Positions 22,246 to 26,074 of a stretch of DNA of 26,074 nucleotides are shown piece by piece (position 1 is the stretch's first letter; each line of letters starts with the position of its first letter). The position numbers and the translations under genes were made by a program. Location: positions 1 to 26,074 of the forward strand of contig LSSN01000655.1 in NCBI GenBank assembly GCA_001970855.1. Direction: 5' to 3'. A model generated the notes under the pieces. That model had not been told where the DNA came from. It ran no database searches and worked only from the letters and a program-made list of their open reading frames with translations. Source of the stretch: Smittium culicis. Lineage: Eukaryota; Kickxellomycota; Harpellomycetes; Harpellales; Legeriomycetaceae.

Positions 22246-22307
22246 TTATCGATGTTTAAAAATATGAATACGTAAAATTATTACGTAAGAACAATTAAAA
22301 TCGATAA
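22246..22307. promoter_or_regulatory. nested dyad with TTACGTAA at its core
   Basis: The outer arms TTATCGAT (22246-22253) and ATCGATAA (22300-22307) enclose an inner dyad TACGTAA-aatta-TTACGTA (22269-22275, 22281-22287). The two share nearly the same centre (about 22277). TTACGTAA at 22281-22288 matches the second common Yap/CREB-type bZIP half-site arrangement. Confidence 0.5.
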
Positions 22308-22322
22308 GAAATTTCGGAAATG

Positions 22323-22355
22323 TTCTAGAACGTTTCATAACATTCTAGAACATTG
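22323..22355 (+). promoter_or_regulatory. seven-unit imperfect heat-shock element array
   Basis: Units at exact 5-bp steps read TTC, GAA, TTT, TAA, TTC, GAA, TTG: 18 of 21 defined bases fit the alternating TTC/GAA pattern. The four perfect units form two separate TTCtaGAA pairs, 20 bp apart and in phase. Confidence 0.6.
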
Positions 22356-22370
22356 CTGCTGATGATATCT

Positions 22371-22408
22371 GAATATTCTGGAACATTCTAGAAGGTTATA
22401 GAAAGTTC
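22371..22408 (+). promoter_or_regulatory. eight-unit heat-shock element array
   Basis: Alternating units at exact 5-bp steps read GAA, TTC, GAA, TTC, GAA, TTA, GAA, TTC: 23 of 24 defined bases match the HSF consensus (nGAAnnTTCn repeats). HSF trimers need three units, so this could hold two or more trimers. It ends about 95 bp before a TATA-like run and 300 bp before the gag ATG. Confidence 0.8.
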
Positions 22409-22502
22409 CATTCATGACATTAACCTAGTAAGTAACTTAACTTATTAAACAAATACACGAAGCAACAAATTTTCGCTTCAAGAGTGGAGTCCGATACAAA
22501 CA

Positions 22503-22522
22503 TATATATTATATATATTAAA
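22503..22522 (+). promoter_or_regulatory. TATA-like run of the retrotransposon promoter
   Basis: A TATATATTATATATATTAAA-like stretch lies downstream of the heat-shock arrays and about 190 bp before the gag ATG, the right order for a promoter. TA runs are common in this window, so the call rests on position. Confidence 0.45.
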
Positions 22523-22709
22523 CAATTAATAAAAAAAATTTTTTTTATAAGATTCAGAATATACTACAAAAACTTCATTCTTCCTAAATCGCTAATAACT
22601 ACCGAATACAACCTCTGATTTGTTATCCGACCAGCACATCTGATTCTACTCTCGCATTTCTATCTGTTATTCACGTGTTTTATTTTAAGCATAATTTTAT
22701 TTTGGAATT

Positions 22710-23513
22710 ATGAATAACCGCACGCTTGAGCCAAAAATATTTCATGGTAAAAACTCAGAAGATGCAGACCGTTTTATTAAACGTTACGAGTGCTTTGGAA
22801 AGTCGTGTTCTAGGACCGACTCTGAGTTTGTTGATTATTTTAACTTATTTCTAGAAAATCGTTTTATAACATGTTATAAAGGTCAAATTACTGAAACACA
22901 CGATTCAGAGTCTCTTTAATCGAGTTTCAAGGTTACCTTCACTAACGAGGATGAAGAAATTCTAGCATGGAATGAGCTTATTACTTTCTCTAGTATTGGA
23001 AAAGATTCTGTGTAAATTAAAGGTACATTAAAATACTTATTTGAAAAAGCTAAAATCGTTTCACCTAATGAAAAGATGAGATATCCAACAAAATCTCTTC
23101 CAAAATCACTCAGAAAAAAGATTACCACAATGGAAATTGTTTCTTGGGAAAATTTTATTGATTTAATAGCCAAGGAAAAAAAAAAATAGGGAAAAATTAT
23201 CTGTAATCCCAACTCCAGTATTGAATATAAAAAATTGGTAGTTAAATATTACAGCTCAGTGGAGACCTTAATCCAAAGATTCGATGAATTTAGTCTAAAC
23301 ATGCTAAACAGAGATCGTAATTATAATTACAACAACTCGTCTCAGTTCAAACAGAGAAGCATCAAATGCGGAAATTTTTCAAATTATGGCCAACGTTCGG
23401 ATGATTGTATAGTAAAGCAATCAGGTAGCAATCCAAAAAAAACGTTAATAAGAAGAGTTCCCATAATCCGGTACCAAATTCCCAACAGAAAGAGATCAGC
23501 TGCATCGAAATAG
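22710..23513 (+). pseudogene. gag-like region of the retrotransposon, decayed
   Basis: The reading frame opens at 22710 with a Ty3-type gag start (PKIFHGKNSEDADRFIKRYE) and keeps the same frame to 23513. It is broken by in-frame stops at 22917-22919, near 23014 and near 23187. Near the end, CGNFSNYGQRSDDC looks like a retroviral-type zinc knuckle (normally C-x2-C-x4-H-x4-C) in which Phe stands at the second Cys and Gln at the His, so metal binding would be lost. The product would have been the structural particle protein. The first open part encodes only 69 residues. Confidence 0.7.
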
Positions 23514-23888
23514 AAAGGAAATCCGATATAGAATCGGTCATATTCATGGCAGAAAAAAGACCTAGTAGTGAAGCTACGCAATAAATCACAAAAAGATCCA
23601 GATTAGTAGATGTTATATATGATAACACGTTAATTAAGGAGTTCAAAGATAGACAAAAGACTCAATCAAGAAGGCCAGCAGAGATAAACTTATCCTTAAA
23701 TTTGACTCCTTACTCAATTGGTCATAATCTCAGCACCACTAAAGCCGATTTATCTTTAGCGCAACTCTTACAAGTGGCACTGAGCTTGAGAAATGAACTC
23801 TTGAACCTTTGTAAAAGATCAGATCCTAAATATTTAGATAAGGTCGAGAAAGAAGAAAGTCCCAATACGAATTGCAGAGGACTAATAA

Positions 23889-24257
23889 AGATGTTGGGCT
23901 ATATTGGACACAGGTGCAGCGTGTTCAGTCGTATTGACAGCTCTTATGAAACAAATAGGTTTAGAGGTTGATAGTATAGATAGCCAAGTGGTAATAACAG
24001 GAGATGGAAGCAAAAATAATACCCTAGGTAGAATATCCAAAATTCCAATAAAAATTGCCGAATACGATTTTCCATGCAACGCATTATTTCTAGATATAGA
24101 TAAGCCTGTTCTGATTTTGGGCACAGAATGGTTCTCAGAATATAAAGCTATCATCGATCTAAGAGCTAGAGAGCTCGTATTAGAAGAGAAAAACGTGGAT
24201 GTTGTATTGAAAATATTCGTCAACTCTCCAAAGAGAATAATACATGATAAAATATAA
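23889..24257 (+). pseudogene. retrotransposon aspartic protease region
   Basis: The open stretch reads WAILDTGAACSVV, with the catalytic D-T-G of retropepsins (Asp codon 23907-23909), then ITGDGSK and a later ILGTEWFSEYKAIIDLRA segment typical of Ty3/gypsy proteases. This module is itself uninterrupted from just after a stop at 23886-23888 to the stop at 24255-24257. It has no start codon of its own and is cut off from gag and reverse transcriptase by stops and frame changes. Its role would have been polyprotein cleavage. Confidence 0.75.
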
Positions 24258-25260
24258 GTATACGGAATTTCAATCGAAATAGAAGAAGGAGATCAAAAAA
24301 TAGAATACCCAGGGATAGAGGATTATTTAGATGAATATAGTAATCTTTTTGCATCTGAATTATCTGAGTTAACTCAAAAAAAATATGGTGGAGCATTCAA
24401 TTGATACCGGAGACGCAATCCCTATAAATTTGTACACATATAGTTAAAGATAAAGTCAGAATAGAACTAAAGGCTATGGATCATCAAGGAATAATTGAGA
24501 AGTGCAAATCTGAATGGTGCGCTCCAATAGTCGTAGTTGCAAAAAAAGATAATAAAATCAGAATATTCTCTGATTATAGGAAGCTAAATGCTGTAACAAA
24601 AAATGGTACATACCCCTTATCTAGAGTGGATGAAATTTTTGACACCTTAATAGGTTCGGTAATTTTTAGTATAATAGACGAAATCAGTGGATTTTGGCAG
24701 GTGGCCTTGAAAAAACAAGATAAAATAAAAAATGCTTTAGCATAACCGGGTGGAGGAGTATTATGTTATAAATTGATGCCACTCGGGCTCATTAATAGTC
24801 ATGCCACATTTCAGTGCCTAATGGAAACTGCATTTGCACCTGTTTTATTGAAAATAGCTTTTGTCTTTGTGGACAATATAATAATATATTCTAAAAAATA
24901 CGAAGACCACATCAAGGATCTATAATCTGTATTTAGTTTATTAAAATCCAGAAAACTAAAATTAAACAAAAATAAATACATTTTTGCAAAAAAACTCACT
25001 TAAATATTTAGAACATACCATCTCAAAAGATGGAATTGAAACTAATGTATCCAAAGTGGAGAAATGCTAAGAGTTCCACACCCAAGAAACCTCAAATAAC
25101 TATAGTATTTTTTAGGTATGGTGGGTTACTATTGAAATTTTATCCCAAATTTTAGTAAAACAGCTCATCCATTAAATAATCTACTAAAAGAAATCATGAA
25201 ATGGATTTCAGCAAAGGTTGCATTTTAGAAACAGAAAAACTCAAGGCAAACCTTTCATAA
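24258..25260 (+). pseudogene. retrotransposon reverse transcriptase region, catalytic site altered
   Basis: The approach segment (DEYSNLFASELSEL, then VEHSIDTGDAIPI in another frame) leads into the RT proper at 24476 (HQGIIEKCKSEWCAPIVVVAKK, FSDYRKLNAVT, FSIIDEISGFWQV). The first catalytic Asp is kept in SIID. After a stop at 24743-24745 the same frame continues through LMPLGL to FVDNIIIYSKKYEDHI, where the family has VDD: the second Asp of the pair is Asn (AAT at 24875-24877). Another stop follows at 24923-24925, and further stops and frame changes after that. No active enzyme is possible. Confidence 0.85.
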
Positions 25261-25269
25261 GCACCATTA

Positions 25270-25640
25270 TTAGCACATCCCAGCTGGAATAAAGAAGTTT
25301 TACTTACCAATGACGCAAGAATTAATGGGATAGGTGCTATATTGTCACAAAAATTCGACAAAAAAGAAAAAATGATTGCATACAGTAGCCAGTCCTTGAC
25401 CTCATTCGAAAAAAACTACTTAATATCAAACCTGAAGGATTGGGACCGGTGTAGGAAATAAAGTTATTTAAGAATTACCCTTGGGGGAATAAATTTACGG
25501 TAGTTACAGATCATTCAGCGCTAGTTAAATTATTCAAAAAAAAAGAGTTTACAAAAAGTTTAGCTAAATGGAGTAATCAGCTGATAGATTATTTCTTTGA
25601 TATAATAAATAGTCCTGGAAAAAATATTTTTGAAGACAAG
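25270..25640 (+). pseudogene. retrotransposon RNase H region, decayed
   Basis: PSWNKEVLLTNDARINGIGAILSQ begins the tethered RNase H domain of Ty3/gypsy elements (first Asp kept in TNDAR). SSQSLTSFEKNYLIS follows. A frame change then occurs near 25435; the second frame starts EGLGPV, has TAG where the family usually has Trp, and continues to FTVVTDHSALVKLF and the closing NSPGKN segment near 25608-25625. Activity is lost through the frame change and stop. Confidence 0.7.
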
Positions 25641-25799
25641 AAATTTAAAAATACAATATCGGAGGATCATAATAAGGAATTAGAAATTTTTGGATTAGAA
25701 GTGGATAAATTTGTGAATATACGGGAATATTTAGAAAAGTTTACGTACCCTTCAAAATTATCAGAAGTAAAAAGAAAAAAATCTGAGAAACAAATCCAA

Positions 25800-26074
25800 A
25801 AGGTTTAGGACAATAAATAATCAACTTTATCACAATTCAAAGAAATTTGGACTCAGAGAAGTATTACATGAGAAAAACGCGAAGGATAAAGTTCAAGAAA
25901 TACTTGGGAAAGATTCAAATCATCCTATATGTTATCGGTCTATACGGTATAGTAAAAGAAGTAGCGATTTAATGTAATACATATCAACGATATTATAGAA
26001 GTTCTATCAAAAAAAAAAAAATTGTTCCAATTACTGCTATCAAACTATTCGATATAGCCGGAATAGACGCAGTC
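25800..26074 (+). pseudogene. start of retrotransposon integrase, cut by the window end
   Basis: LYHNSKKFGLREVL near 25824-25865 sits where the integrase zinc-binding domain begins. After several stops, CNTYQR near 25974-25992 stands where the family has C-x2-C-Q-R (the second Cys is Tyr, codon TAT). PITAIKLFDIAGIDAV then opens the catalytic core and is cut by the window end. Stops lie in between. The core's Asp in GIDAV is the position of the first catalytic Asp in related elements. Confidence 0.55.

Larger units (their letters stand above)
21977..26074 (+). mobile_element. decayed Ty3/gypsy-type LTR retrotransposon, 5' part
   Basis: The domain order gag, protease, reverse transcriptase, RNase H, start of integrase is that of Ty3/gypsy elements. 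The 3' end and 3' LTR lie beyond the window, so LTR limits cannot be fixed by comparing copies; the left end is set at a TGTCAAG that could open an LTR but is unproven. Upstream of gag lie a promoter-like region with heat-shock elements and bZIP-like dyads, a TATA-like run, and about 200 bp of leader. The coding part has many stops and frame changes and cannot make a working polyprotein. No primer-binding site was identified with confidence. Confidence 0.85.

Noticed and set aside
22485..22493. TGGAGTCCG as a retrotransposon primer-binding site
   Set aside because: It lies upstream of the TATA-like run, the wrong order for a site just after the LTR, and does not clearly match a tRNA 3' end.

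Overview
The window looks like an AT-rich fungal nuclear scaffold. Evidence: spliced genes with short introns (84-160 nt, all GT...TAG), a fungal-type TOM22, a PEX14, and a Ty3/gypsy-type LTR retrotransposon. The gene set would suit an early-diverging fungus, but that placement is inference; nothing fixes the species. No rRNA, tRNA or CRISPR array was seen.

Layout. 1-1144: the 3' part of a methylmalonate-semialdehyde dehydrogenase gene (one intron, 5' end off the window). 1145-3610: AT-rich spacer. 3611-6352: an intronless 913-residue protein of unknown function, with an N-terminal CxxC...CxxC zinc-ribbon-like motif, a long Ser/Asn-rich middle and a folded-looking C-terminal half. 7336-9698: a five-exon gene that I assembled from splice signals. 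It encodes a 627-residue protein with three tandem CCCH zinc fingers in the arrangement of animal ZC3H11A. 9973-10422 (minus): TOM22, convergent with the zinc-finger gene. 12143-13386: PEX14 (two exons), divergent from TOM22 across a 1.7 kb shared upstream region. 13423-14066: an assembly gap flanked on both sides by poly-C. 14067 to about 21976: a gene-poor, very AT-rich stretch with a few inverted repeats, C-rich patches and decayed coding-like islands. About 21977 to the end: the 5' part of a decayed Ty3/gypsy retrotransposon (gag, protease, reverse transcriptase, RNase H, start of integrase), full of stops and frame changes.

The intact genes serve mitochondrial valine/pyrimidine catabolism (MMSDH), mitochondrial protein import (TOM22), peroxisomal protein import (PEX14) and probably mRNA metabolism (CCCH protein). 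There is no operon logic; each gene stands alone.

The most striking signal is upstream of gag, in the presumed LTR promoter. An eight-unit, 5-bp-phased heat-shock-element array (23 of 24 defined bases match) and a second weaker seven-unit array lie beside dyads carrying Yap/AP-1-like TTACTAA and TTACGTAA sites, about 95 bp upstream of a TATA-like run. The element may have been a heat- and oxidative-stress-driven retrotransposon whose coding part is now dead but whose promoter still looks intact.
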